The position numbers and the translations under genes were made by a program. A stretch of 11,507 bases of DNA, from positions 1-11,507 of the forward strand of contig CAXQRU010000187.1 in the NCBI GenBank assembly GCA_964226685.1, read 5' to 3'. Every line of letters starts with the position of its first letter. Positions within the stretch are counted from its first letter, which is position 1. The DNA comes from CAXQRU01 sp964226685. Its GTDB lineage: Bacteria > Pseudomonadota > Gammaproteobacteria > Pseudomonadales > Cellvibrionaceae. Positions 1 to 6,506 of this stretch are shown here, in pieces. A model generated the notes under the pieces. It made no database searches and was not told the DNA's origin. It saw only the letters and a program-made list of their open reading frames with translations.

Positions 1-47
1 CTACACCAGCTTATACACTCTTTCCCTACACGACGCTCTTCCGATCT
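1..47 (+). other. Illumina P5/Read-1 adapter contamination
   Basis: These bases are library adapter, not genome. Positions 15-47 match the 33-base TruSeq Read 1 primer site, beginning ACACTCTTTCCC and ending GCTCTTCCGATCT. Positions 1-6 (CTACAC) match the end of the P5 flow-cell sequence, and the eight bases between them (CAGCTTAT, 7-14) sit exactly where an i5 index belongs. Genuine insert begins at about 48. The adapter stops 8 bases short of the stop codon of the first gene, so that gene is intact, but everything further left is unknown. Confidence 0.97.
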
Positions 48-55
48 CTAGGTTA

Positions 56-1111
56 TTATTTTTGTCCTTGAATAAAGGCTTGGTCAGAAATCTCTGTCCA
101 ATTACGAGCTTTTTTCAAGTATTCACGTTGAGATTGGATAATTTCAGCAGTCACCCCACCCATGGCCTCAAACTCAGCCAATTTCTTATTATTCGCATCG
201 GCAATGGCGCTCATTACCGCAGGAGGGAAAGTTTTAATTTGAACGTTAGGGTATTCGGATTTTAATGTTGCCAAATTTTCTGCGCTGGCATGCATGGAGT
301 GGGCATACATATCGTAAGCCGATAAACGCATAGCCGTTTTTAATATGGCTTTAAGGTCAGATGGCAATTTATCGTAAGCTTTTTTGTTGACCAAAAACTG
401 TAGTTCGGTCGCTGGTTCATGCCAACCAGTGTAATAATACGGCGCTATCTTGTGGAAACCCATTTGCAAATCGAGTGATGGACCCACCCACTCTAACGCA
501 TCAATGGTGTTACGCTCTAATGCCGTATAAAGTTCACCAGGTGGTATGTTCGTTGGCTTAGCTCCGAGTTCAGCTAATACCTCACCCGCGAACCCTGGGA
601 TTCTCATTTTAAGACCCTCTAAGTCTTTAACTGAATTTATTTCTTTTTTAAACCAACCACCCATTTGATTTCCGGTATTACCACCAGGGAATGACAGTAC
701 GCCGTATGGATCATAAACCTTTTGCATCAACTCCATACCGCCACCATAGTAAAACCAGGCGTATTGCTCAGAGGCAATCATGCCAAATGGCACTGTGGTG
801 AAGAACATGGTGTTGATATCTTTACCCTTCCAATAATATGACGCGGAGTGTCCCATCTCATATTGGCCACGCTGAACCATATCTAAAATTCCTAAGGGCG
901 CCTTATGCTTATTTTTGGAATCGATAGTAATAATAAAACGACCATTGGACATCTCTTTGACCGATTCGGCCATTTGCTTAACCGCATCACCAAAAATGGG
1001 AAAGTTTGGCGGCCAGGTTTCAGCGAGCTTCCACTGAACAGTATTAGCAATTGCAGAAATTGGTGCAGCCAGAGCGGCAGCAAGGGCGAAACAACTGAGT
1101 GTTAACTTCAT
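56..1111 (-). CDS. TRAP transporter solute-binding protein, DctP family, TakP-like
   Basis: Periplasmic receptor that would capture a small carboxylate and hand it to a TRAP permease. The 351-residue length is normal for DctP-family proteins. Residues 1-22 form a signal peptide (basic start, Ala-rich core, likely cleavage after AIA before Asn23). The mature part carries the family core: MGGWFKKEI at 150-158, GLKMRIPGFAG at 166-176 with the carboxylate-binding Arg170, and DALEWVGP at 204-211. Gln149, Arg170, Glu207 and Trp208 sit at the spacing I recall for the sodium and 2-oxoacid pocket of Rhodobacter TakP, so pyruvate or another 2-oxo acid is the best substrate guess; lactate is an alternative. 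The start is supported by AAAGG a few bases upstream. DctQ/DctM permease genes are not visible and may lie past the contig end. It is divergent from a Cache-sensor two-component operon that may regulate it. Confidence 0.9.
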   Translation of the reverse strand: MKLTLSCFALAAALAAPISAIANTVQWKLAETWPPNFPIFGDAVKQMAESVKEMSNGRFIITIDSKNKHKAPLGILDMVQRGQYEMGHSASYYWKGKDINTMFFTTVPFGMIASEQYAWFYYGGGMELMQKVYDPYGVLSFPGGNTGNQMGGWFKKEINSVKDLEGLKMRIPGFAGEVLAELGAKPTNIPPGELYTALERNTIDALEWVGPSLDLQMGFHKIAPYYYTGWHEPATELQFLVNKKAYDKLPSDLKAILKTAMRLSAYDMYAHSMHASAENLATLKSEYPNVQIKTFPPAVMSAIADANNKKLAEFEAMGGVTAEIIQSQREYLKKARNWTEISDQAFIQGQK

Positions 1112-1205
1112 AGCAGGTACCTTTTTATTGTAATTTGGTGATTGTGATGACAGTCTAACGAATAACGAACGGCATTGAGTATCCGTATCAACACCTAATT
1201 CAACC

Positions 1206-1246
1206 TACGTAAAAACCCTTAGTTTTTATCTTTTTTATCACTAAGG
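1206..1246. promoter_or_regulatory. Candidate operator: TACGTA palindrome plus CCTTAGT/ACTAAGG inverted repeat
   Basis: In the 232-base gap between the divergent TRAP receptor and sensor kinase genes there is a perfect 7-base inverted repeat, CCTTAGT (1217-1223) and ACTAAGG (1240-1246), separated by a 16-base T-rich spacer. It is preceded by the palindrome TACGTA (1206-1211). Arm centres are 23 bases apart, about two helical turns, which suits a dimeric or paired-dimer DNA-binding protein. It ends 2 bases before a possible extended -10 for the kinase gene. Binding by the neighbouring LuxR-type response regulator is inference; I do not recognise a published motif. Confidence 0.4.
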
Positions 1247-1248
1247 CT

Positions 1249-1257
1249 TGCTACTAT
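1249..1257 (+). promoter_or_regulatory. Possible extended -10 promoter of the two-component operon
   Basis: TG-C-TACTAT (1249-1257) resembles an extended -10 element; TACTAT matches four of six consensus positions. No good -35 hexamer lies 17 bases upstream, where only T-rich sequence is found. That would fit a promoter needing an activator, or this may not be the promoter. It would give a leader of about 80 bases before the ATG at 1344. Confidence 0.3.
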
Positions 1258-1343
1258 AGGCTGAACAGGTCAATATTTAAAGAGGCTTTTGAGGGCAAAA
1301 AAATAAATACCGCGCCAAATAAGAAAATTTAGGTATCTAACCA

Positions 1344-2732
1344 ATGAATATTACACAAAAGATTCAATTGCTTTCCATTTTGCCCTTAGCAGCGGCTATG
1401 ATAGCCGTTGGAATTTTAACCCAATATCAATTTGATCGCTTGTCCTCTGAAATTTCTGACACCTATAAAAGCAGTGTGATTGAGAGTCGAAAACAAGAAT
1501 TAAAAAACTATACTTCCCTTGCTCGATCCTCCATAAATCATCTGTATGAAAACAGCGATATGGATGAATCGATTGCCAAGGAACTCGTGATTGCCGTTCT
1601 CACCAACCTCAATTACGGAGAAGATGGTTACTTCTTCGCTTACACAGCCGACGGTACCGGTGTCGTTCACCCTAAACAACCCTTTCGAGTGGGAAAAAAT
1701 TGGTGGAAGTTAAAAGATGATGCTGGCAGACCGTTGATTCAAGATTTGGTTTACAAAGCTCAAGCGGGCGGCGGCTTTTTAGAATATTCATGGGAAAAGC
1801 CTTCGTCCGGAGAGGAAGCCACCAAGCTCGCCTATTCTATCATGTTGGATCGTTGGCAATGGATGCTTGGCACGGGAATTTATATTGATGATATCAACCA
1901 TCAAGTCAACCGTATCAAGGCGGACTTCGACAGTAAAATCACAAGTTCTAGCTACGTCATTTTATTGGTTGCGTTGATTGCCTTTGGCGTCGTATTCTTT
2001 TGCGGTCTATTTTTACAGTTTAGCGAGCGAAAGCTAGCTGACAGCAAGCTTCAAGAGCTAACAAAAAGAGTTATGAATACTCAAGAGGAGGAGCGCAACC
2101 GTGTCTCCAGAGAACTGCACGATGGCATTAGTCAACTACTGGCCAGTGCCAAGTTTTCTCTTGAGACCGTTTCACTAAAAGTCGCCAATCAAGACGACCC
2201 CAGCGCCGATATCGATGCGGCGCAGGCCAAACTATCACAAACCCTTCAAGATTTACGTCGTATCTCTCGAGATTTGCACCCTAGAGTCTTGGATGATCAT
2301 GGGCTATCTATGGGAATCGAGTCACTTGCTGAAAGCTTTGAAAAGCGTACAGGTATTACGGTTGATTTCAATCATATTTCCGTGCGCAATTTACTGCCAA
2401 TGGATATGAAAACCAGCCTTTATCGAGTGGCACAAGAAGCTCTCACCAATATTGAGCGCCATGCCAATGCTTCTCATGTCGATATTTCGATAGAATTAAA
2501 AGGTAAATGGCTAGTGCTATCGATCACTGATAATGGTACGGGCTTCGATGTAGAATCCCTAGAGCGCAGCCGCTCACCAACCGTGGGGATTGGGCTACGT
2601 AATATGCAAGAGCGCCTAAGCTATCACAAAGGACAATTAAAAATAAAATCAAGCCATAAAGGCACCCGCATCGAAGCACGACTTCCCAAAGCACAACTGA
2701 GCTTTAGCGGCAAACGTGAGGACATCGCATGA
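1344..2732 (+). CDS. Cache-domain sensor histidine kinase, NarL/HisKA_3 class
   Basis: Membrane sensor kinase of 462 residues that should phosphorylate the response regulator encoded just after it. Visible layout: membrane segment at about 8-27; periplasmic single-Cache domain at about 30-195 with EDGYFFAY (93-100) and the WWKLKD and WMLGTGIYID stretches typical of sCache_2; second membrane segment at about 204-226; HisKA_3 dimerisation domain with phosphoacceptor His259 in RELHD; HATPase with N-box Asn369 (EALTN), G1 DNGTG (396-400) and G2 GIGLRN (415-420). All catalytic motifs look intact. Cache domains of this kind often recognise small organic acids, so sensing the substrate of the divergent TRAP receptor is a reasonable inference. 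The stop overlaps the next start by 4 bases (ATGA), indicating translational coupling. The ribosome site is weak (AGGT, 9 bases upstream). Confidence 0.92.
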   Translation: MNITQKIQLLSILPLAAAMIAVGILTQYQFDRLSSEISDTYKSSVIESRKQELKNYTSLARSSINHLYENSDMDESIAKELVIAVLTNLNYGEDGYFFAYTADGTGVVHPKQPFRVGKNWWKLKDDAGRPLIQDLVYKAQAGGGFLEYSWEKPSSGEEATKLAYSIMLDRWQWMLGTGIYIDDINHQVNRIKADFDSKITSSSYVILLVALIAFGVVFFCGLFLQFSERKLADSKLQELTKRVMNTQEEERNRVSRELHDGISQLLASAKFSLETVSLKVANQDDPSADIDAAQAKLSQTLQDLRRISRDLHPRVLDDHGLSMGIESLAESFEKRTGITVDFNHISVRNLLPMDMKTSLYRVAQEALTNIERHANASHVDISIELKGKWLVLSITDNGTGFDVESLERSRSPTVGIGLRNMQERLSYHKGQLKIKSSHKGTRIEARLPKAQLSFSGKREDIA

Positions 2733-3346
2733 TTAAGGTATTACTGGTGGATGACCATCCACTCTTTTTAGAAGGCATCTCTTCAAGGCTGGCTATGAGT
2801 CAAGATATTGAGGTGATTGCACAAGCGGAAAATGGTCGTGAGGCAATTGAAAAAATCGAGCAATACCAACCCGATATCGTTTTAATGGATATTAGCATGC
2901 CTGAGATGAGTGGCATGGATGCTCTGGAAGTACTGCGGGAAAAACATCCTGATATCAAAGTGCTAATGCTCAGTATGCACGATGATAAAGAGTATATCCT
3001 AAGCGTGATTAGAACCGGTGCAGCCGGATATATTTTAAAAGATGTCGGCGGCGACGAAATGATTCGTGCCATCAAATCTGTATTTGAGGGCAATAAATAT
3101 TTTAGCCAAGATATTACCACGATCTTGGCTCAAGAGGATGAAAGCAACAACAAAGTACTGACTACAAGAGAACAATTTATTTTACGCTTGATTTCTCAAG
3201 GGCTTAATAATAAAAATATCGCCCAACAGCTCGATATTAGTGTTCGTACCGTAGAAACACATAAGCGCAATATTACGCAAAAAACCGGCATCAAAACCAC
3301 ATCAGGTTTGGTGCGTTATGCCATAGAACATGGGTTAGACAAATGA
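2729..3346 (+). CDS. LuxR/NarL-family response regulator
   Basis: Two-domain transcription factor of 205 residues, the usual length for the NarL/FixJ group. The receiver domain (about 1-120) has the acidic pair Asp8/Asp9, phosphoacceptor Asp54 in VLMDISMP, the switch Ser82 and conserved Lys104 in YILKD. A LuxR-type helix-turn-helix follows at about 142-203, with the recognition region NIAQQLDISVRTVETHKRNI. It starts inside the kinase stop codon and has a clear GAGG site 7-8 bases upstream, so it is the cognate partner. Its likely targets are its own operon and the divergent TRAP receptor gene, through the inverted repeat in the shared upstream region; that target assignment is inference. Confidence 0.93.
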   Translation: MIKVLLVDDHPLFLEGISSRLAMSQDIEVIAQAENGREAIEKIEQYQPDIVLMDISMPEMSGMDALEVLREKHPDIKVLMLSMHDDKEYILSVIRTGAAGYILKDVGGDEMIRAIKSVFEGNKYFSQDITTILAQEDESNNKVLTTREQFILRLISQGLNNKNIAQQLDISVRTVETHKRNITQKTGIKTTSGLVRYAIEHGLDK

Positions 3347-3525
3347 AGCATACTGAATTGAAACCTGAAGACCAAGCGAAAGTAGATGCCTACCTTAACA
3401 GCCCCATCAACCAAGTTGAGCGCAAGCCCTTTAGGCCTTGGTTGCTGCTGTTTTCTCTGATAGGTTTTTTAGGGTTATTATCGTTGATTAGTTATATTGT
3501 TGGTGTTCAACAAGGTGTGCTCTGA
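3343..3525 (+). CDS. DUF3094-type small membrane protein
   Basis: A 60-residue protein that I recognise as DUF3094, a family of unknown function known from Pseudomonas and related gammaproteobacteria. The conserved N-terminal half (LKPEDQAKVDAYLNSP, then QVERKPFRPW) is predicted soluble. One membrane helix follows at about 33-53, and only a few residues come after it. It shares ATGA with the response regulator stop and lacks a strong ribosome site of its own, so it is probably made by coupling. Its place as third gene of a sensor/regulator operon suggests it could modulate the kinase or simply share its regulation; neither is shown by sequence. Confidence 0.8.
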   Translation: MKHTELKPEDQAKVDAYLNSPINQVERKPFRPWLLLFSLIGFLGLLSLISYIVGVQQGVL

Positions 3526-3556
3526 ACACCAAAACTAAAGCAAATATTGTGCTTTT
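3500..3556. terminator. Tandem hairpins at a convergent gene junction
   Basis: Two inverted repeats lie where the DUF3094 gene and the acyl-CoA dehydrogenase gene converge (29-base gap). The first is TTGGTGTTC (3500-3508) with GAACACCAA (3524-3532), a 9-base perfect stem with a 15-base loop that overlaps the DUF3094 stop codon. The second is AAAGCA (3537-3542) with TGCTTT (3550-3555), followed by a short T-run and then A's. Neither is a textbook terminator, since the T tracts are short, but together they probably end transcription from both sides. Confidence 0.4.
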
Positions 3557-5315
3557 AAAAAAGATCCTTATCAAAACCCATCATAGGATCATGCAATTGA
3601 ACTCGCGCTTGCAACACCTTGGTTTGCGGCAATAAATAATCCAAATAAAAATGGCCCAACTGCCATTTTTGCCTAGCCAGTGGCTTATCGTCATCGCAAG
3701 CAGCAACCATCATTGACCACATGTACAAATACATAAAGTGACCGAGCCAATGGCAATAATCATTGGCTGCACTGCCAATAGTGTGAGGGTTCTTTTGGGC
3801 ACGCTCTACCAATGCTTGCGTGGCCTGCTCTATAGCTACGGACTGCTCTTGCAGAGCCGTTAAAAAGGGTTTTAAACTCTCTTTAGCCTGATTATCTGCA
3901 ATAAACTTTTTAACATCTTTTAATAAAATGGCCAATAGCTTACCTTCTGTTGCAACGGTTTTTCGCCCCAATAAATCCATGGCTTGAATACCATTGGTGC
4001 CTTCGTAAATTTGAGCAATGCGTGCGTCTCTAACATATTGCTCCAAACCCCACTCGCGGATATAACCATGCCCACCTAATACTTGTTGACATAGTACGGT
4101 GGAATCAAAAGCCATATCGGTAATAAACGCTTTGGCGACGGGCGTCAGCAAAGCCACAAGGCCTGCGGCTTCTTCATCCGCCGCATATTTTTCTTTATCC
4201 AAAGCAATCGCCAAATAAACAATAAAAGCCCTGGCCGCCTCAGTATAAGCACGAGCGGTGAGTAGCATACGACGCACATCCGCGTGCACTAAAAGGTTAT
4301 CGGCTGCTTGATCGGGCTCTTCGGCACCCGCTGGGCTTCGGCCCTGGCGTCGATCCCGTGCGTAGCTAACCGCTTGTTGATAAGCACACTCAGCCACGCC
4401 CAAACCTTGCACACCCACCGCTAAGCGCTCATCATTCATCATGGTAAACATGGCCTTGAGACCCTTGTGAGGCTCGCCCACTAACCAGCCTTGGGCGCCA
4501 TCAAAATTCATGACACAGGTGGCCGAGCCGTGAATACCCATTTTGTGTTCTATCGATCCGCAACTCAGCCCATTGCGCTCGCCCAAAGATCCATCGTCAT
4601 TGACTAAAAATTTAGGAACCAAAAACATCGAAATCCCACGCGAGCCTTCAGGTGCATCGGGCAATTTGGCTAGCACTAAATGAATGATGTTTTCAGCCAT
4701 ATCGTGCTCGCCCCAGGTAATAAAAATTTTAGTCCCTGAAATCGCGAAGCTGTCATCATCATTGGCTATGGCCTTGGTGCGAATTAAGCCCAAATCAGTT
4801 CCCGCATGAGGTTCCGTGAGATCCATCGCTGCAGACCACTTGCCATTGTATAAATTAGGCAGATAACGCTGTTTGAGTTCGTCAGAGCCGTGAGCATTGA
4901 GTGCTAAACAAGCGCCAGCGGTCAACATCGGAGCCAAGCCAAACGCTAAACTAGCACCCTGGAGCATTTCATCCACAAAACACACCAAACTCTTAGGCAT
5001 CCCCATACCACCATACGCTGGATCACCACCCAAGGCATTCCAACCACCTTCACAATACGCTTGATAAGCCTCTTTGTAGCCTTTAGGCGTAAAAACCTCA
5101 TGATTATTAAACACACAACCCTGCTCATCACCCAATTGATTCAAAGGATGAATTTGCTCGGCCATAATTTTAGCCGCCTCAGTTAGGATGGCTTGCGCGG
5201 TATCGCCATCCACCACATCAGCAACACCAGACCAAGACTGCCAAAGCTTGGGCACAGAAAAAACGTCATTGATCAAAAAATTCATGTCATCAAGAGGGGC
5301 TTTGTAATCAGTCAT
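3555..5315 (-). CDS. Acyl-CoA dehydrogenase with extended C-terminal domain (FadE/DmdC-like group)
   Basis: FAD-dependent alpha,beta-dehydrogenation of an acyl-CoA thioester in beta-oxidation-like pathways, passing electrons to ETF. The 586 residues are far more than the roughly 380 of classic enzymes and match the 590-600-residue bacterial group with an extra C-terminal helical domain (here about 465-586). Seen: N-terminal YKAPLDDMNFLINDVF; flavin/substrate region AAMDLTEPHAGTDLG (162-176) and FAISGTKIFITWGEHD (190-205); the signature GGHGYIREWGLEQYVRDARI; catalytic Glu438 in QIYEGTNGIQ. The ATG at 5315 is chosen because AAGG lies 8 bases upstream; an in-frame TTG at 5333 would absorb that site. 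Close relatives are often named 3-methylmercaptopropionyl-CoA dehydrogenase (DmdC), but sequence alone does not establish that substrate. From memory, acyl-CoA dehydrogenase genes also lie near bioD in Pseudomonas. Confidence 0.92.
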   Translation of the reverse strand: MTDYKAPLDDMNFLINDVFSVPKLWQSWSGVADVVDGDTAQAILTEAAKIMAEQIHPLNQLGDEQGCVFNNHEVFTPKGYKEAYQAYCEGGWNALGGDPAYGGMGMPKSLVCFVDEMLQGASLAFGLAPMLTAGACLALNAHGSDELKQRYLPNLYNGKWSAAMDLTEPHAGTDLGLIRTKAIANDDDSFAISGTKIFITWGEHDMAENIIHLVLAKLPDAPEGSRGISMFLVPKFLVNDDGSLGERNGLSCGSIEHKMGIHGSATCVMNFDGAQGWLVGEPHKGLKAMFTMMNDERLAVGVQGLGVAECAYQQAVSYARDRRQGRSPAGAEEPDQAADNLLVHADVRRMLLTARAYTEAARAFIVYLAIALDKEKYAADEEAAGLVALLTPVAKAFITDMAFDSTVLCQQVLGGHGYIREWGLEQYVRDARIAQIYEGTNGIQAMDLLGRKTVATEGKLLAILLKDVKKFIADNQAKESLKPFLTALQEQSVAIEQATQALVERAQKNPHTIGSAANDYCHWLGHFMYLYMWSMMVAACDDDKPLARQKWQLGHFYLDYLLPQTKVLQARVQLHDPMMGFDKDLF

Positions 5316-5368
5316 GTCGTTGCCTTTTCCCAAAATTCTTAATTTGAGTATAGCTAATTATGATGCAC

Positions 5369-5403
5369 GACTACACCCACCCACTATGAGTGCTAGTGCA
5401 GTC
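5369..5403. repeat. Imperfect hairpin upstream of the acyl-CoA dehydrogenase gene
   Basis: GACTACAC (5369-5376) can pair with GTGCAGTC (5396-5403) with one wobble/mismatch, enclosing an inner stem CACT/AGTG (5382-5385 and 5389-5392) with a 3-base loop. It sits between the stop of the 87-residue protein gene and the start of the acyl-CoA dehydrogenase gene. No T-run follows on the minus strand, so it is not a standard terminator. It could be an operator or an RNA processing or attenuation element; no role can be assigned. Confidence 0.3.
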
Positions 5404-5417
5404 GCTGAAATGAATGT

Positions 5418-5681
5418 TTAATTGGTAAGATTGGTTTTTGCCGCTGAGAGCATAGCCTCTCTCTTGGTACTGGCCACCAAACGAGCAATGCTAGCAGAGA
5501 GCGCCTGACTCATGGGGGTAATGGCGTTACTAATAATCGACAAACTGTCTGGATTGTCTTCCAACTTGGAAGTTTGAGCATACTCTTGCAACAATTCCAG
5601 GCTGGTAAGAACGTTGTTCAAGGTTGACAGCACATCATCTGTCATCAAAGAATTTCGACTCAGCTCTTTAGGAATATCCAT
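5418..5681 (-). CDS. Unrecognised 87-residue helical protein
   Basis: I do not recognise this protein. It starts MDIPKELSRN and ends AAKTNLTN. It is rich in Leu, Ser, Ala and Thr with no signal peptide, no membrane segment and no cysteine or histidine, and looks entirely alpha-helical, with heptad-like hydrophobic spacing over about 18-38 and 47-80. The ATG at 5681 is preferred because GAGG lies 8 bases upstream; a GTG at 5711 would add ten residues rich in Asn but has no better site. It lies 79 bases after the SprA-like gene on the same strand and is probably the last gene of that cluster. The size and helical character resemble a small chaperone or structural adaptor, but that is only a resemblance. 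Confidence 0.7.
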   Translation of the reverse strand: MDIPKELSRNSLMTDDVLSTLNNVLTSLELLQEYAQTSKLEDNPDSLSIISNAITPMSQALSASIARLVASTKREAMLSAAKTNLTN

Positions 5682-5760
5682 CGCGGTTACCTCGTTATTA
5701 TTATTAGGCACTATACCAGGGAGCGTTCAATATTTCACCCACCAAATCAATGAATTGCGC

Positions 5761-6492
5761 TTATTGTATTAAATTTGTGAAGTTACCGGGTGATTTGGGT
5801 GTGATTGGATTCTCACCATCCTCTGAATTGGCATCATTAGAAACGCTGGACTGCCTCAAAGCATCAGCTTGTGCGATCTTATCATCTCGCTCTTGAGCGA
5901 TTTCTAATAACGCTTGTAATTCCATTTGGGAGGCTAATGCTGCCACTTTCCGATCTTGCGCGGAAGGCTCGGCAGGTGCTAAAGCCGCTCTGCGAATTTG
6001 CGATGCTTTTTGTAACGTCGCTTGAGGATCGCCAGCAACTGGGCTGGTATCGATGGATACTTCACCACCTACCGCATAGTTAACGCCATCGGGACCACGT
6101 TGAAATTGATAGCTGGGCGCACCCGCATGTTGGCCACCAACAGCCGCATGAGCCTGCTCATGTGCACGAACTTCTCGATCGCGAGCACTGAGTTGTTTGA
6201 TTTGTTCCTGCTCTATTTTTTGCTCTTTGGTCTCTTGAACTTTTTCTTGCTTGGCGTTCGCCTGTTCTTGTTCTGTTGTCGCTTTTTCAACCTCAGCACC
6301 CGGCTGCACAACAGAACGCTTAAGGTTTTCATAGGTAAGGGAAGGCTGCTCACCTTGCCCAAGACTGACAATGGTGGATGGAATGATAGGAGCATCAGCA
6401 ATCTCATTTGTGCTTATGACAGACACGCGAGAGGTGTTGGCCTGTGTTACCACAGGCCCTGATGAATGTAGCAAGCCGTTATCAATCAGCAT
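5761..6492 (-). CDS. SprA-family putative zinc metalloprotease
   Basis: A 243-residue protein of the SprA-related family, whose members are annotated as putative metalloproteases (the group named after Campylobacter CJM1_0395). The conserved block is residues 98-200: SARDREVRAHEQAHAAVGG with the zinc-type motif His111-Glu112-x-x-His115, then YQFQRGPDGVNYAVGGEVSID, where Glu144 is a possible third ligand, then the Ala-rich helix with DRKVAALASQMELQ. Residues 66-100 are a Glu/Gln/Lys-rich probable coiled coil, and both ends are low-complexity and probably disordered. There is no signal peptide or membrane segment. The gene begins 14 bases after the rod-like gene stop with only a poor ribosome site (AGAGA), so it may depend on upstream translation. 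Enzyme activity and substrate are not established for the family, to my knowledge. Confidence 0.85.
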   Translation of the reverse strand: MLIDNGLLHSSGPVVTQANTSRVSVISTNEIADAPIIPSTIVSLGQGEQPSLTYENLKRSVVQPGAEVEKATTEQEQANAKQEKVQETKEQKIEQEQIKQLSARDREVRAHEQAHAAVGGQHAGAPSYQFQRGPDGVNYAVGGEVSIDTSPVAGDPQATLQKASQIRRAALAPAEPSAQDRKVAALASQMELQALLEIAQERDDKIAQADALRQSSVSNDANSEDGENPITPKSPGNFTNLIQ

Positions 6493-6506
6493 GTCAGAGT
6501 TGTTCT

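Noticed and set aside
2800..3120. A 106-codon minus-strand frame opposite the response regulator
   Set aside because: It is the complement of a well-conserved receiver domain and has no ribosome site or domain of its own.
5316..5333. TTG start adding six residues to the acyl-CoA dehydrogenase
   Set aside because: The extension is made of the Shine-Dalgarno sequence that serves the ATG at 5315.
6022..6462. A 146-codon plus-strand frame antisense to the SprA-like gene
   Set aside because: Its composition mirrors the Glu/Gln/Lys-rich coiled coil on the other strand (runs of Leu/Phe/Cys); the minus-strand protein has a conserved family motif.
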